From the NCBI RefSeq assembly GCF_000941055.1, contig NZ_CP007202.1:1174001-1238000 (forward strand): a stretch of DNA of 64,000 bases. Reading direction: 5' to 3'. Positions 1-8,957 of this stretch are shown one piece after another (position 1 is the stretch's first letter; each line of letters opens with the position of its first letter). The stretch comes from Siansivirga zeaxanthinifaciens CC-SAMT-1. GTDB lineage: Bacteria > Bacteroidota > Bacteroidia > Flavobacteriales > Flavobacteriaceae. The notes beneath the pieces were generated by a model. It worked only from the letters and a program-made list of their open reading frames with translations, was not told the origin of the DNA and searched no databases. The position numbers were made by a program, and so were the translations under genes.

Positions 1-125
1 ACTGGCCTGGTGACATACCTCATGTTCACAGATGGCCTTACGATTATAGTAAGCCAGGACATGATGTCGATTTTGTTCCACAAAACATTCCGTTAAAAGA
101 CGGCGAAGAAGAATTACAGCACTAA
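1..125 (+). CDS. Cytochrome c oxidase subunit I, C-terminal end (partial)
   Basis: An open frame enters the window and ends at the TAA at 123-125 (codons in phase from base 3). The visible tail contains WPYDYSKPGHDVDFVPQN followed by an acidic end. This resembles the cytoplasmic tail of Bacteroidota aa3-type cytochrome c oxidase subunit I, which reduces oxygen in the inner membrane. No catalytic residue is in view, so the call rests only on this tail and on the downstream ruvB, an order I recall from other flavobacteria. A hairpin terminator follows. Confidence 0.55.
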   Translation, partial: WPGDIPHVHRWPYDYSKPGHDVDFVPQNIPLKDGEEELQH

Positions 126-152
126 TTTATTAGTTAACTATATTAAAATAAA

Positions 153-186
153 AAAGCCTTTCTATAATTAGAGAGGCTTTTTCTTT
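153..186 (+). terminator. Rho-independent terminator after the oxidase subunit I gene
   Basis: Stem AAGCCT(t)TCT pairs with AGA(g)AGGCTT around a six-base loop and is followed by a run of T. It separates the oxidase gene from ruvB. Confidence 0.75.
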
Positions 187-235
187 ATATTTGTTTTTAA
201 TGATTTTTATTCCCAATGAATAGGGAATCTAAGCT

Positions 236-1258
236 ATGAATGAAAACCTAGATCCAACAAAAGCAAGTTTTACACCCGAAGAGTTAGATGTCGAAAAGAA
301 ATTAAGACCTCTGGCCTTTAGCGATTTTACAGGTCAAGATCAAGTACTTGAAAATTTAAAAATATTTGTTCAAGCAGCAAACCTGCGTGACGAGGCTTTA
401 GATCACACATTGTTTCATGGCCCACCTGGTTTAGGAAAAACAACTTTAGCACACATACTAGCTAACGAACTTAATGTAGGTATAAAAGTAACATCGGGTC
501 CTGTTTTAGATAAGCCCGGAGACCTAGCTGGTTTGTTAACAAATTTAGACGAACGTGATGTGCTTTTTATTGATGAAATACACCGGCTTAGCCCCATAGT
601 TGAAGAGTATTTATATTCCGCTATGGAAGACTATAAAATCGATATCATGATAGAGTCTGGGCCCAACGCAAGAACCGTTCAAATAAATCTTAATCCCTTT
701 ACATTAATTGGCGCCACAACGCGCTCCGGATTGTTAACAGCACCCATGCGTGCCCGTTTTGGTATTCAAAGCAGATTACAATATTACAACACCGAATTAT
801 TAACAACCATTGTGCAACGAAGCGCTTCCATTTTAAATATGCCCATATCTATGGAGGCTGCCATAGAAATTGCAGGCCGAAGCCGAGGTACACCTCGTAT
901 TGCGAATGCCTTATTGCGTAGAGTTCGAGATTTTGCTCAAATAAAAGGCAATGGAACCATAGATATCGCCATAGCAAAATTTGCCTTAAAAGCGCTAAAT
1001 GTTGACGCTTACGGTCTAGATGAAATGGACAATAAAATACTCGTAACCATTATCGATAAGTTTAAAGGAGGGCCCGTAGGTATAACAACGCTTGCCACCG
1101 CAGTTAGCGAAAGTGCCGAAACCATCGAAGAGGTTTACGAGCCATTCTTAATTCAGCAAGGGTTTATTATGCGTACACCTCGAGGCCGCGAAGTTACCGA
1201 ACAAGCCTATAAACATTTAGGAAAAATTAAAGGAGGCATTCAAGGCGGTTTATTTTAG
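236..1258 (+). CDS. ruvB: Holliday junction branch migration ATPase RuvB
   Basis: RuvB is the hexameric AAA+ motor that, with RuvA, drives branch migration of Holliday junctions in the cytoplasm during recombinational repair. The 340-residue length is normal. Visible motifs are Walker [10 protein letters not shown] (residues 62-70), Walker B LFIDEIH (110-116), the sensor 1 region LIGATTR (157-163), the arginine-finger segment MRARFG (171-176), sensor 2 [12 protein letters not shown], and the C-terminal winged helix ending GGIQGGLF. The partner ruvA lies at 13168-13749, not adjacent. The TAG stop touches an interspersed repeat that fills the whole gap to queG. Confidence 0.97.
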   Translation: MNENLDPTKASFTPEELDVEKKLRPLAFSDFTGQDQVLENLKIFVQAANLRDEALDHTLFHGPPGLGKTTLAHILANELNVGIKVTSGPVLDKPGDLAGLLTNLDERDVLFIDEIHRLSPIVEEYLYSAMEDYKIDIMIESGPNARTVQINLNPFTLIGATTRSGLLTAPMRARFGIQSRLQYYNTELLTTIVQRSASILNMPISMEAAIEIAGRSRGTPRIANALLRRVRDFAQIKGNGTIDIAIAKFALKALNVDAYGLDEMDNKILVTIIDKFKGGPVGITTLATAVSESAETIEEVYEPFLIQQGFIMRTPRGREVTEQAYKHLGKIKGGIQGGLF

Positions 1259-1352
1259 GGCATTCCCCAAGGGTCGCGCTTTCGCAAGTCGCTTTTTTGT
1301 AATTAAAAAAAAAATACAAAAAGAGCTCCAACAATTGCTCAATCGCTAATGC
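1258..1352 (-). repeat. Interspersed flavobacterial repeat, copy D
   Basis: Read on the minus strand it starts GCATTAGCGAT and ends AGCGCGACCC, then TTGGGGAATGCCC. It is the most diverged of four copies: the conserved loop of the other copies is replaced by a T-rich stretch. The central stem CTTTTTGTA/TACAAAAAAG is kept with one extra A. It occupies the whole ruvB-queG gap, starting within the ruvB stop codon and ending three bases before the queG start. Confidence 0.7.
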
Positions 1353-1355
1353 AGC

Positions 1356-2276
1356 ATGTACAACAAACAAACAAATACAGAACGTATTAAAACCGAAGCC
1401 AAACGCCTCGGTTTTTTGTCGTGTGGTATAAGCAAAGCAGGTTTTTTAGAAGAAGAAGCACCCCGTTTAGAACGCTGGTTAAATAAAAACATGCACGGGC
1501 AAATGCATTACATGGAAAATCATTTTGATAAGCGTTTAGACCCAACTAAATTGGTAGAAGATTCTAAAAGCGTTATCTCCTTACTAATAAATTATTTTCC
1601 CGAAGACACTCAAACCGACGCCAGTTTTAAAATATCTAAATATGCTTATGGCACCGATTATCATTATGTAATTAAAGATAAATTAAAACAACTATTACAT
1701 TTTATTCAAGAAAACATAGGCGATGTGTATGGTCGAGCTTTTGTAGATTCGGCACCAGTTTTAGATAAAGCTTGGGCTTCTAAAAGTGGTTTAGGCTGGA
1801 TAGGAAAAAACAGTAATTTATTAACGCAGCAAGTAGGCTCGTTTTATTTTATTGCCGAATTAATTGTTGATTTAGATTTAGAATACGATTTACCAACAAC
1901 CAATCACTGTGGTACTTGTGCCGCATGTATAGATGCCTGTCCAACGCAAGCCATTACAGAACCTTATGTGGTAGATGGTAGCAAATGTATTTCTTACTTT
2001 ACTATAGAATTAAAAGAAAATATTCCAACCGAATTTAAAGATAAAATGGACGATTGGATGTTTGGTTGCGATGTGTGCCAGGATGTTTGTCCGTGGAATC
2101 GATTTTCTAAGCCTCATAAAGAGCCACTTTTTAATCCGCATCCCGAATTACTTTCCATGACTAAAAAAGACTGGGAAGACATTACCGAAGATGTTTTTAA
2201 AAAAGTATTTAAAGATTCGGCAGTAAAACGTACTAAGTTTTCTGGGTTAAAACGAAATATCGATTTTTTAAAATAA
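1356..2276 (+). CDS. queG: Epoxyqueuosine reductase QueG
   Basis: QueG reduces epoxyqueuosine to queuosine in the wobble position of GUN-anticodon tRNAs, using cobalamin and two [4Fe-4S] clusters. The 306-residue protein has a DUF1730-type N-terminal half, the catalytic Asp region [13 protein letters not shown] (Asp131), and two ferredoxin-like cluster motifs: [12 protein letters not shown] (Cys185/188/191/195) and Cys211 with CDVCQDVCP (Cys238/241/245). It lacks the C-terminal HEAT-like extension of longer homologues. It follows ruvB across repeat copy D. A queuosine-precursor transporter is encoded at 62173-62877 in the same window. Confidence 0.93.
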   Translation: MYNKQTNTERIKTEAKRLGFLSCGISKAGFLEEEAPRLERWLNKNMHGQMHYMENHFDKRLDPTKLVEDSKSVISLLINYFPEDTQTDASFKISKYAYGTDYHYVIKDKLKQLLHFIQENIGDVYGRAFVDSAPVLDKAWASKSGLGWIGKNSNLLTQQVGSFYFIAELIVDLDLEYDLPTTNHCGTCAACIDACPTQAITEPYVVDGSKCISYFTIELKENIPTEFKDKMDDWMFGCDVCQDVCPWNRFSKPHKEPLFNPHPELLSMTKKDWEDITEDVFKKVFKDSAVKRTKFSGLKRNIDFLK

Positions 2277-2299
2277 AATATCTTACAACTTGTTTTTTT

Positions 2300-2381
2300 G
2301 CGTTAGGGATAGCAGCGTAAAGCCCACAGCGAGGTACGAGCGCGGACTTGCAGCGTATAGCCCGACCCTTGTGGTAACGCC
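2300..2381 (+). repeat. Interspersed flavobacterial repeat, copy B
   Basis: Plus-strand copy starting GCGTTAGGGATAGCAGCG, with the loop GAGGTACGAG and the right end TATAGCCCGACCCTTGTGG then TAACGCC. The central stem is GC-rich and imperfect (AAGCCCAC against GCGGACTT). It lies between the convergent ends of queG and the LacI-type regulator gene and may serve as a 3' boundary for both. Confidence 0.8.
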
Positions 2382-2389
2382 ATAATAAT

Positions 2390-3424
2390 TTAAGATACGG
2401 TTTTTGTAGATTCGCGTTTTACGAGGTCGGTGTCTAAAACAATGTCTTTAAAAACCACAGGTTTGTTATTTTTTCGTTGTTTAATTTCTTTGTAAAGTTG
2501 CTTAAAGGCTGTTTTGCCCATTAAGTAACCGGGTTGGTCTATGGTGGTTAGGGTTGGCGAAATTACCGAAGACATAAACCAGTTGCTAAACCCTACAATG
2601 GCGATGTCGTCGGGCATTTTTACGCCTTGTTTGTTAAATTCGGTCATGGCGCCAATGGCAACCAAATCGGTGTTTATAAAGATGCCATCGACATCGTTGT
2701 GGTCTTTAAGTAATTGTTGGGCATTTTTTTTGCCTTCTTCAAAACTCATATCGCCACACTCGCAAATGTAAACCAGCGAGGGGTCGTAGGGCATATTATT
2801 GTCTAAAAGGGCTTTTTTATACCCTAAAAACCGATCGATAGAATTTTGTGGCAACAAAGCACCCCGAAAATGGGCGATGCGTTTACAACCGGTATCTATT
2901 AAATGTTGTGTAGCTATGTAAGCCGCTTTACGGTCGTCTATGATAACTTTTGAGCATTTTACAATTTTTGCAATTTTATCGAACATGACTAGTGGTTTGT
3001 CTTGAGCAATAACTTCGTTTAAGTGATTAAAGTTGGCGGTACCGTTGGCCAATGAAATGAGTATGCCATCGACACGATGACTCATTAGTAAATCGATTTG
3101 CTTTTTTTCTAATTCGTACGATTCATTCGATTGCAGTATGATAACCAGATACCCTTTTTTTTCTGCCTGTGATATGATACCTTTAATAACACTCGAAAAA
3201 AAGTGATGAACAATAACGGGTATTATTAACCCTATGGTTTTAGATTCTTTGGTGCGTAAATTAACGGCAAAGGCATTGGGTTTATAGTTTAAAGTCTTAG
3301 CAAGTTCTTTAACAAGCGCTTTTGTTTTTGGGCTTACATCGGGATAATCTTTTAACGCTTTAGAAACGGTTGTTACAGAAATGTTTAAGTGCTCTGCTAT
3401 TTGTTTTAGGGTAACGGGTTTCAT
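2390..3424 (-). CDS. LacI-family transcriptional regulator of the sugar locus
   Basis: A 344-residue DNA-binding repressor of the LacI/GalR family. The N-terminal helix-turn-helix and hinge (VTLKQIAEHLNISVTTVSKA, residues 4-23, hinge to about 60) precede a periplasmic-binding-protein-like sensor domain. Examples of the latter are KTIGLIIPVI near 62-71, VDGIFINTDLVAIG and IAIVGFSNW. It is divergent from the TonB-dependent receptor gene. Two operator-like palindromes with a central CG lie between them, so it probably represses the import and catabolism genes until a sugar binds. The ligand is inferred to be sucrose or a metabolite of it from the neighbours, not from the protein. Confidence 0.9.
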   Translation of the reverse strand: MKPVTLKQIAEHLNISVTTVSKALKDYPDVSPKTKALVKELAKTLNYKPNAFAVNLRTKESKTIGLIIPVIVHHFFSSVIKGIISQAEKKGYLVIILQSNESYELEKKQIDLLMSHRVDGILISLANGTANFNHLNEVIAQDKPLVMFDKIAKIVKCSKVIIDDRKAAYIATQHLIDTGCKRIAHFRGALLPQNSIDRFLGYKKALLDNNMPYDPSLVYICECGDMSFEEGKKNAQQLLKDHNDVDGIFINTDLVAIGAMTEFNKQGVKMPDDIAIVGFSNWFMSSVISPTLTTIDQPGYLMGKTAFKQLYKEIKQRKNNKPVVFKDIVLDTDLVKRESTKTVS

Positions 3425-3471
3425 TTAAAAATTATAATTTAATGTTTAAATATATAATAAAATTTGGTTTT

Positions 3472-3485
3472 CGAAAACGTTTTCG
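3472..3485. promoter_or_regulatory. LacI-type operator 1
   Basis: Perfect 14-bp palindrome CGAAAACGTTTTCG with the central CG step typical of LacI/GalR operators. It lies in the 170-bp gap between the divergent regulator and receptor genes. Confidence 0.75.
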
Positions 3486-3492
3486 GTAAAAT

Positions 3493-3506
3493 CGATAACG
3501 TTTTCG
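3493..3506. promoter_or_regulatory. LacI-type operator 2
   Basis: CGATAACGTTTTCG differs from operator 1 at one base. Its centre is 21 bp from that of operator 1, which is two helical turns, so two repressor dimers could bind the same face of the DNA. Confidence 0.7.
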
Positions 3507-3594
3507 GTATTATAATCTTAATTTTTATTAGTTCTAAATGTAAATTGCTCAAGAATTCAACTAAAAAAATATTAAATTAATTAAAATTACTACA

Positions 3595-6222
3595 ATGAAT
3601 ACAATTAAAACTAAATGGAGTGTTTTGTTTCTTTTGTTATTTTCTATAACAGGTATGGTTGCTCAGTCAACTATTTCGGGAACAGTAAAAGACCAAACAG
3701 GTGAACCTCTTGGAGGGGTAAACGTTATTTTAAATGGAACAACTAAAGGGTCGGTTTCAGATTTTGATGGAAATTTTTCTATTACTAATGTAGAAAACGG
3801 AACTTACGATTTAAAGGCGACATTTTTAGGTTATAAAACCTTTTCTAAAAGCATAACCGTAAATGGTGCCGATGTAACAGTTGATTTTACAATGCAAGAA
3901 GATGCCGCTTCACTAGATGAAGTTGTTGTTACGGGTGTTGTAAATCCGAAATCTAAAATAGAATCGAGTGTTTCGGTTTCTACCATGGATGTAAAACTTA
4001 TTGAACAAGCATCGCCAAGAAGTGCTGGTGAACTTTTTAGAAATGTACCTGGTATTCGTGCCGAGTCTTCGGGTGGTGAAGGTAATGCTAACTTTAACGT
4101 ACGTGGTGTACCGGTATCGTCTGGAGGATCTAGATATTTTCAAATACAAGAAGATGGTTTACCTTTAAATTTATTTGGTGATACGTCTTTTGGAAATTCT
4201 GATAACTTTTTGCGTATCGATTCTAATATAAGCCGCGTGGAGGCTATTAGAGGGGGTTCTGCTTCTACACAAACATCTAACGGACCAGCGGGAATTATAA
4301 ACATGATTAGTAAAACTGGACGTACCGAGGGTGGATCGATTGGAGCAACTTACGGTTTAGATTTTCAAAGCAGCCGATTAGATTTTGAATACGGAACACC
4401 CATAGGAGATGGTTTATTTTACCATATTGGAGGTTTTATGAGAACAGGTGAAGGACCTAGAGACATTGGTTACCAAGGAAATAAAGGTGGACAAATAAAA
4501 GCAAATCTTACCAAAGAATTTAAAAATGGTTACGTGCGTACTTACTTTAAATTTTTAAATGATAAATCGGTTATGTATTTACCAATGCCTATGTTATTAA
4601 AAGGCGATAATGCTAACCCAAAGTTTGCAAACTTACCTGGATTCGATATTACTAATGATGCAGTACAATCGGCTTACTTACAACAAAGTGCAGGAACTTC
4701 TCCTTTTAATGGCGGTGGAACTCATGTTAATGATGTTAGAAATGGAAACAATCCGAAGTCTACTGCTATTGGAGCCGAGTTTTCTTTTGATTTAGGTGAC
4801 GATTGGAAAGTGAATGGTAAAGCAAGATATTCTAATAATTCTGGAGAATGGGTTGCACCATTTACAGCTGCCGTTGGAACAGTTTCTGAAATTGAAACGA
4901 CTGCAAGAACAGCTGCTAACGCTACAGGTGCTTTAGTTTATAGCGATGGCAACAGAGAAGCTTTCAATCCAGATAACGGATTAGCACAGATTATACACAT
5001 GTTTGATGTTACTATAGACGATTTAAGTAACTTCTTTAGCGATGTGAAAATATCTAAAAAACTTACAGACAATATTGGTGTAACTGCTGGTTTATTTAGT
5101 GCTACTCAAAATACAAAAATAGGATGGCAATGGAGTTCATTCCTTTCTGAAGTAAAAGGTGGCGGTCAGGCTCGTTTAGCAGATTTCGATGGTTTCTCTA
5201 GAAACGGACAATATTCTTACGGGACACCAGTTTGGGGTAACTGTTGTCAAAGAAAATATAACACTGTACATAATGTAAATTCTCCATATGTTGGTTTAGA
5301 TGCCGATATTACCGATAAATTAAATTTTGATGGTAGTATTCGTTTTGAAAATGTTAAAGTAACAGGTAACATTCAAGGTGGTCCAACAAGTCAAGGTAAT
5401 TACGATTATGATGGCGATGGAGTAATTCAAGGTATTGAAGAAAGTGTGCCAGTAATTACAGGGAATGCAGGACAAATAGTAAACGATAAATACAATTTCG
5501 TATCGTATTCTGCGGGTCTTAATTACAAATTAAATGAAGGTGCTGCTGTTTTTGCTAGATATAGTTCGGGTGCTTCAGGACGTGCTGCCGATAGAAATAA
5601 TTATGGTTTAGATGGTAAAGCCGATGTACAATACGATGAGCTTTCTCAATTAGAAGTTGGTTATAAAAAGAGACTAAAAAATGGTATTCTTAATTTAACT
5701 GGATTTATGAGTAAAACAGAAGAAGGTTTAAGTAACGAATTAAACAGAACAGTTGGTAATTCTTTTAAAGCTGTTGGTATCGAGGCTGAAACTGGACTAA
5801 CTTATGGTAATTTCGATATTAACGGGTCGGTAACTTGGACCAAAGCAGAAATTGATGGTGGTGCAAATAAAGGAAATACACCAAGAAGACAAGCCGATTT
5901 TGTATATAACGTATCACCAACATACAGCTACGGTAAAACGAAACAACACATACTTGGTTTAAGTGTTTTAGGAACTTCTAAATCGTATGCTCAAGACGAT
6001 AACGCATTAGTAATGCCAGCGTATGCTTACTTTAACTTATTTGCTAAAATTGGTTTAACTGAAGGATTATCTCTAGGATTTAACGTTAACAACCTGTTTG
6101 ATACTGTAGGTATTACAGAAGTAGAAGGAAATGGCGATGGTGCTTTTGGATCGGATCGTTTAGTTAGAGCAAGATCAATTAGTGGTCGTTCTACAACCAT
6201 GTCTTTACAATATAAATTTTAA
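3595..6222 (+). CDS. TonB-dependent outer-membrane receptor of the sugar locus
   Basis: An 875-residue outer-membrane transporter. A signal peptide (residues 1-24, ending GMVAQ) is followed by a carboxypeptidase-regulatory-like domain (about 25-100). Next comes a TonB-box-like DEVVVTG at 108-114, a plug to about 235, and a 22-strand-type barrel ending in Phe (LQYKF). It is shorter than SusC proteins and no susD gene follows, so it should work as a single-component TonB-dependent transporter. Adjacent cysteines (WGNCCQRKYN) sit in a predicted loop. Neighbours suggest uptake of sucrose or a related glucoside. A strong terminator follows at 6260. Confidence 0.9.
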   Translation: MNTIKTKWSVLFLLLFSITGMVAQSTISGTVKDQTGEPLGGVNVILNGTTKGSVSDFDGNFSITNVENGTYDLKATFLGYKTFSKSITVNGADVTVDFTMQEDAASLDEVVVTGVVNPKSKIESSVSVSTMDVKLIEQASPRSAGELFRNVPGIRAESSGGEGNANFNVRGVPVSSGGSRYFQIQEDGLPLNLFGDTSFGNSDNFLRIDSNISRVEAIRGGSASTQTSNGPAGIINMISKTGRTEGGSIGATYGLDFQSSRLDFEYGTPIGDGLFYHIGGFMRTGEGPRDIGYQGNKGGQIKANLTKEFKNGYVRTYFKFLNDKSVMYLPMPMLLKGDNANPKFANLPGFDITNDAVQSAYLQQSAGTSPFNGGGTHVNDVRNGNNPKSTAIGAEFSFDLGDDWKVNGKARYSNNSGEWVAPFTAAVGTVSEIETTARTAANATGALVYSDGNREAFNPDNGLAQIIHMFDVTIDDLSNFFSDVKISKKLTDNIGVTAGLFSATQNTKIGWQWSSFLSEVKGGGQARLADFDGFSRNGQYSYGTPVWGNCCQRKYNTVHNVNSPYVGLDADITDKLNFDGSIRFENVKVTGNIQGGPTSQGNYDYDGDGVIQGIEESVPVITGNAGQIVNDKYNFVSYSAGLNYKLNEGAAVFARYSSGASGRAADRNNYGLDGKADVQYDELSQLEVGYKKRLKNGILNLTGFMSKTEEGLSNELNRTVGNSFKAVGIEAETGLTYGNFDINGSVTWTKAEIDGGANKGNTPRRQADFVYNVSPTYSYGKTKQHILGLSVLGTSKSYAQDDNALVMPAYAYFNLFAKIGLTEGLSLGFNVNNLFDTVGITEVEGNGDGAFGSDRLVRARSISGRSTTMSLQYKF

Positions 6223-6259
6223 GAAAACTTAATTAATAGCGATTTTTAAGTGTGAAATT

Positions 6260-6298
6260 AGGGTTGGTTTTAATTGTAAAATGAGCCAACCCTTTTTT
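6260..6298 (+). terminator. Terminator or attenuator between the receptor and downstream sugar genes
   Basis: Stem AGGGTTGG (6260-6267) pairs with CCAACCCT (6286-6293), followed by TTTTT. It would reduce transcription of the intracellular genes relative to the receptor. An upstream in-frame ATG at 6281 lies within the structure, which argues against that start for the next gene. Confidence 0.75.
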
Positions 6299-6313
6299 AA
6301 AATTTTATTACAT

Positions 6314-6658
6314 ATGAAATATTGGTCTCTTTTACTGTTTTTGTTAGTGGCAATACATACAAGTGCGCAAGTGCAAAATACGACTGTCGATTCTAAAAAG
6401 CCTTCTAAAATTATTGTTTACGGAAGTGATACCTGTCATTTCTGCATAGATACTAAGGCTTATTTAAAAGCACATAATGTTGCATTTGTTTATTATGATG
6501 TAGATGTTAATTTGCCAAAACAGAATGAGATGATACTTAAATTGACTAAAGCAAAAATTGATGTTTCTCAATTAAGCTTACCTGTAATAGATAAGGATGG
6601 AGAGGTGTTTACTAACAGTATAGATTTTGAGAAATTTCTTGAAAAAATCATTCAATAA
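6314..6658 (+). CDS. Secreted glutaredoxin/thioredoxin-like protein
   Basis: A 114-residue protein from this start. The signal peptide MKYWSLLLFLLVAIHTSAQ is followed by a small glutaredoxin fold with the redox pair in DTCHFCIDTKAYL and a cis-Pro region LSLPVID. It is predicted to be periplasmic or lipid-independent secreted, where it could reduce or isomerise disulfides. An ATG at 6281 is in frame but lies in the terminator hairpin and would put a non-hydrophobic stretch before the signal peptide, so 6314 is preferred. Its role in a sugar operon is unclear. The preceding receptor has vicinal cysteines that could be a partner, but this is only a guess. Confidence 0.8.
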   Translation: MKYWSLLLFLLVAIHTSAQVQNTTVDSKKPSKIIVYGSDTCHFCIDTKAYLKAHNVAFVYYDVDVNLPKQNEMILKLTKAKIDVSQLSLPVIDKDGEVFTNSIDFEKFLEKIIQ

Positions 6659-6678
6659 ATCCTAAAAAAAAAGGCATT

Positions 6679-8001
6679 ATGATAGGCAAGGTAAAGTTAA
6701 GTTTTTGGCAAATTTTGAATATGAATGTTGGCTTTTTTGGAATCCAATATAGTTTTGGATTACAACAAAGTGCCGTAACGCCCATTTACGATTTTTTAGG
6801 CGCCAGCCCAGATCAAATTCCTATTTTACATCTTGCTGGTCCAGTAACCGGTTTGTTAGTACAACCCATTATTGGCGCATTAAGTGATAAAACCTGGAGT
6901 CCGAGATTTGGAAGAAGAAAACCTTTTTTTCTAATCGGTGCCATATTATGCAGTTTAGCATTATTAGCTTTTCCTTTTAGTAGTTCTCTATGGATGGCCG
7001 CTGGGTTATTATGGATTTTAGATATTGGAAACAACACCGCCATGGAACCTTACAGAGCGTTAATAGCAGATAAGCTAGATGAAGAACAACAACCGCTCGG
7101 TTTTCAAATGCAAAGTTTTTTTACGGGATTAGGGCAAGTTTTGGCTAACGTTTCGCTTTTTGTTTTTCCCATCATTTTTATTGGAGCAACAGGCTCGCTA
7201 CCTACGTGGGTATATGCGTCTTTCTTTTTAGGGGCTATTTGTTCTGTTGGAACTATTTTATGGAGTATCAGCAAAACCAAAGAGAATCCGCCAACGCCTC
7301 AAGAGTTATTAAAACTTCAAGAGAAACGAAGTGTTTTAGAACCTTTATTAGAAATTTTTTCAGCCATAAAATTTATGCCTAAAGTAATGTGGCAACTGGC
7401 TTTGGTTTATTTATTTCAATGGTATGCTTTGTTTTGTTACTGGCAAAATTCATCTAAAAGTGTAGCGCTTTCTGTTTGGAATGCTACGCCTGTTAATAAA
7501 GAAGCTTACAGCGAAGCGGTGGGTTGGACAGGTTTGGTTAATGGTTGGTATAATGTTGTTACTTTCTTGGTGGCTTTTGCTCTTGTAGGTTTTGCAAAAA
7601 AATACAGTGCTAAAAAAGTACATGCTTTTTGTTTGTTGCTTGCAGCAATAGGTTTTTTAGTGTTCCCTCATATCGAAAATAAAAACTTATTATTTTTTGC
7701 AATTACCGGTTTTGGTATTGGATGGGCGAGTATGATGGGCATTCCATATTTAATGGTTGTTTCAGATATTCCTAAAGAGCGCTACGGGGTTTACATGGGC
7801 ATAATTAATATGATGATTGTTATTCCTATGATTTTACAAACCGTATCCTTTGGTTACATTTTAAAGCATTTTTTAAATAACGATCCCAGAAATGCTATAA
7901 CATTTGCGGGTGTACTTTTGTTATTAAGCGCAATTTTAACCCTTTTTATTAAAAGTAAAAAGGTTGCCGATGATGTGAAATTTGTTTCTACAGTTCACTA
8001 A
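6679..8001 (+). CDS. MFS sugar transporter, GPH/SLC45 (SUT-like) type
   Basis: A 440-residue inner-membrane protein with about 12 hydrophobic segments. The cytoplasmic loop 2-3 motif RFGRRKPF (residues 76-83) after GALSDKTWSP is the signature of plant sucrose/proton symporters and their bacterial GPH relatives. It probably imports an intact disaccharide with protons, which fits the downstream phosphorylase and fructokinase. It lies 20 bp after the glutaredoxin gene and 20 bp before the kinase gene, so it is operonic. Maltose or another glucoside remains possible as substrate. Confidence 0.88.
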   Translation: MIGKVKLSFWQILNMNVGFFGIQYSFGLQQSAVTPIYDFLGASPDQIPILHLAGPVTGLLVQPIIGALSDKTWSPRFGRRKPFFLIGAILCSLALLAFPFSSSLWMAAGLLWILDIGNNTAMEPYRALIADKLDEEQQPLGFQMQSFFTGLGQVLANVSLFVFPIIFIGATGSLPTWVYASFFLGAICSVGTILWSISKTKENPPTPQELLKLQEKRSVLEPLLEIFSAIKFMPKVMWQLALVYLFQWYALFCYWQNSSKSVALSVWNATPVNKEAYSEAVGWTGLVNGWYNVVTFLVAFALVGFAKKYSAKKVHAFCLLLAAIGFLVFPHIENKNLLFFAITGFGIGWASMMGIPYLMVVSDIPKERYGVYMGIINMMIVIPMILQTVSFGYILKHFLNNDPRNAITFAGVLLLLSAILTLFIKSKKVADDVKFVSTVH

Positions 8002-8021
8002 ATCAAACTAATTAAATTATT

Positions 8022-8948
8022 ATGAAAGATATTGACATTTTATGTGTTGGTGAAGTTCTTGTAGATTTTATAGGGCACCAACCCGGAGTGCAAATAAATA
8101 ATACCAGAGATTATCACAGATATTTGGGTGGCTCACCAACAAACGTTGCTATGAACTCAACCCGTTTGGGTTTAAAATCTGTTATGGTTGCTACTGTTGG
8201 TAATGATGGTTTTGGTGAATATATTTTTGAACGATTAAATGCTGTTGGTGTAAATACAAATTATATAAAACAGTTAGATGATAAACCAACCAGCGTAATT
8301 TTTGTTTCCAGAACCGATGGCACTCCCGAGTTTATTCCGTTTCGCGAAGCCGATTGTTTTATTTCAAACGATCAAATTACAGATGCTATGTTGGCTGAAG
8401 CAAAAATATTTCATACTACTTGTTTTGCATTAAGTAAACAGCCTGCACAAACTACAATTTTACAAAAGGCAGAAGCCGCGTTTAATGCGGGATGTAAATT
8501 AAGTATCGATGTAAATTATGCTAAAAAACTTTGGTCTAGTCAAGAAGAAGCTTTTAAAGTCATAAAATCGTATTGCAAATTTAATCCGTTAATAAAAATA
8601 AGCGAAGACGATATGGAACGCCTGTTTGAAAAGTCTTTGCCTCACAGCGAAATTTTTCAATTTTTCCACAATCAAGGTGTCGATGTTGTTTGTTTAACCT
8701 TAGGAAGTAAAGGGGTAAAGTTATCTCAAAAAGGTATTGGTATCATTGAAATGCCAGCCATAAAAGTTGAAAAAATTATGGATGCTACAGGAGCTGGAGA
8801 TGCCTTTTGGTCGGGTTTTCTTTTTGCTTACATAAAAGAAAATGCAATGGAAGATTGCCTGAAGGTTGCCTTAAAATTGGCTGCACTTAAGCTTCAAAAT
8901 GTAGGCAGATTGCCAGATAACATTAATATACTTTCTGAGTTACTATAA
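8022..8948 (+). CDS. PfkB-family carbohydrate kinase, probable fructokinase
   Basis: A 308-residue ribokinase-like sugar kinase. It shows the N-terminal signature GGSPTNVAMNSTRLG (residues 37-51) and the C-terminal ATP/anion-hole motif DATGAGDAFWSGF with catalytic Asp260. It would phosphorylate fructose released by the next enzyme, feeding glycolysis. Within PfkB the substrate cannot be read from these motifs (2-keto-3-deoxygluconate or ribose kinases look similar), so fructose is inferred from the transporter and phosphorylase. Only 9 bp separate it from the next gene. Confidence 0.87.
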   Translation: MKDIDILCVGEVLVDFIGHQPGVQINNTRDYHRYLGGSPTNVAMNSTRLGLKSVMVATVGNDGFGEYIFERLNAVGVNTNYIKQLDDKPTSVIFVSRTDGTPEFIPFREADCFISNDQITDAMLAEAKIFHTTCFALSKQPAQTTILQKAEAAFNAGCKLSIDVNYAKKLWSSQEEAFKVIKSYCKFNPLIKISEDDMERLFEKSLPHSEIFQFFHNQGVDVVCLTLGSKGVKLSQKGIGIIEMPAIKVEKIMDATGAGDAFWSGFLFAYIKENAMEDCLKVALKLAALKLQNVGRLPDNINILSELL

Positions 8949-8957
8949 AGTGCTGCT

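Noticed and set aside
6281-6313. Upstream ATG for the secreted glutaredoxin
   Set aside because: It lies in a terminator hairpin and adds a stretch that disrupts a typical signal peptide.
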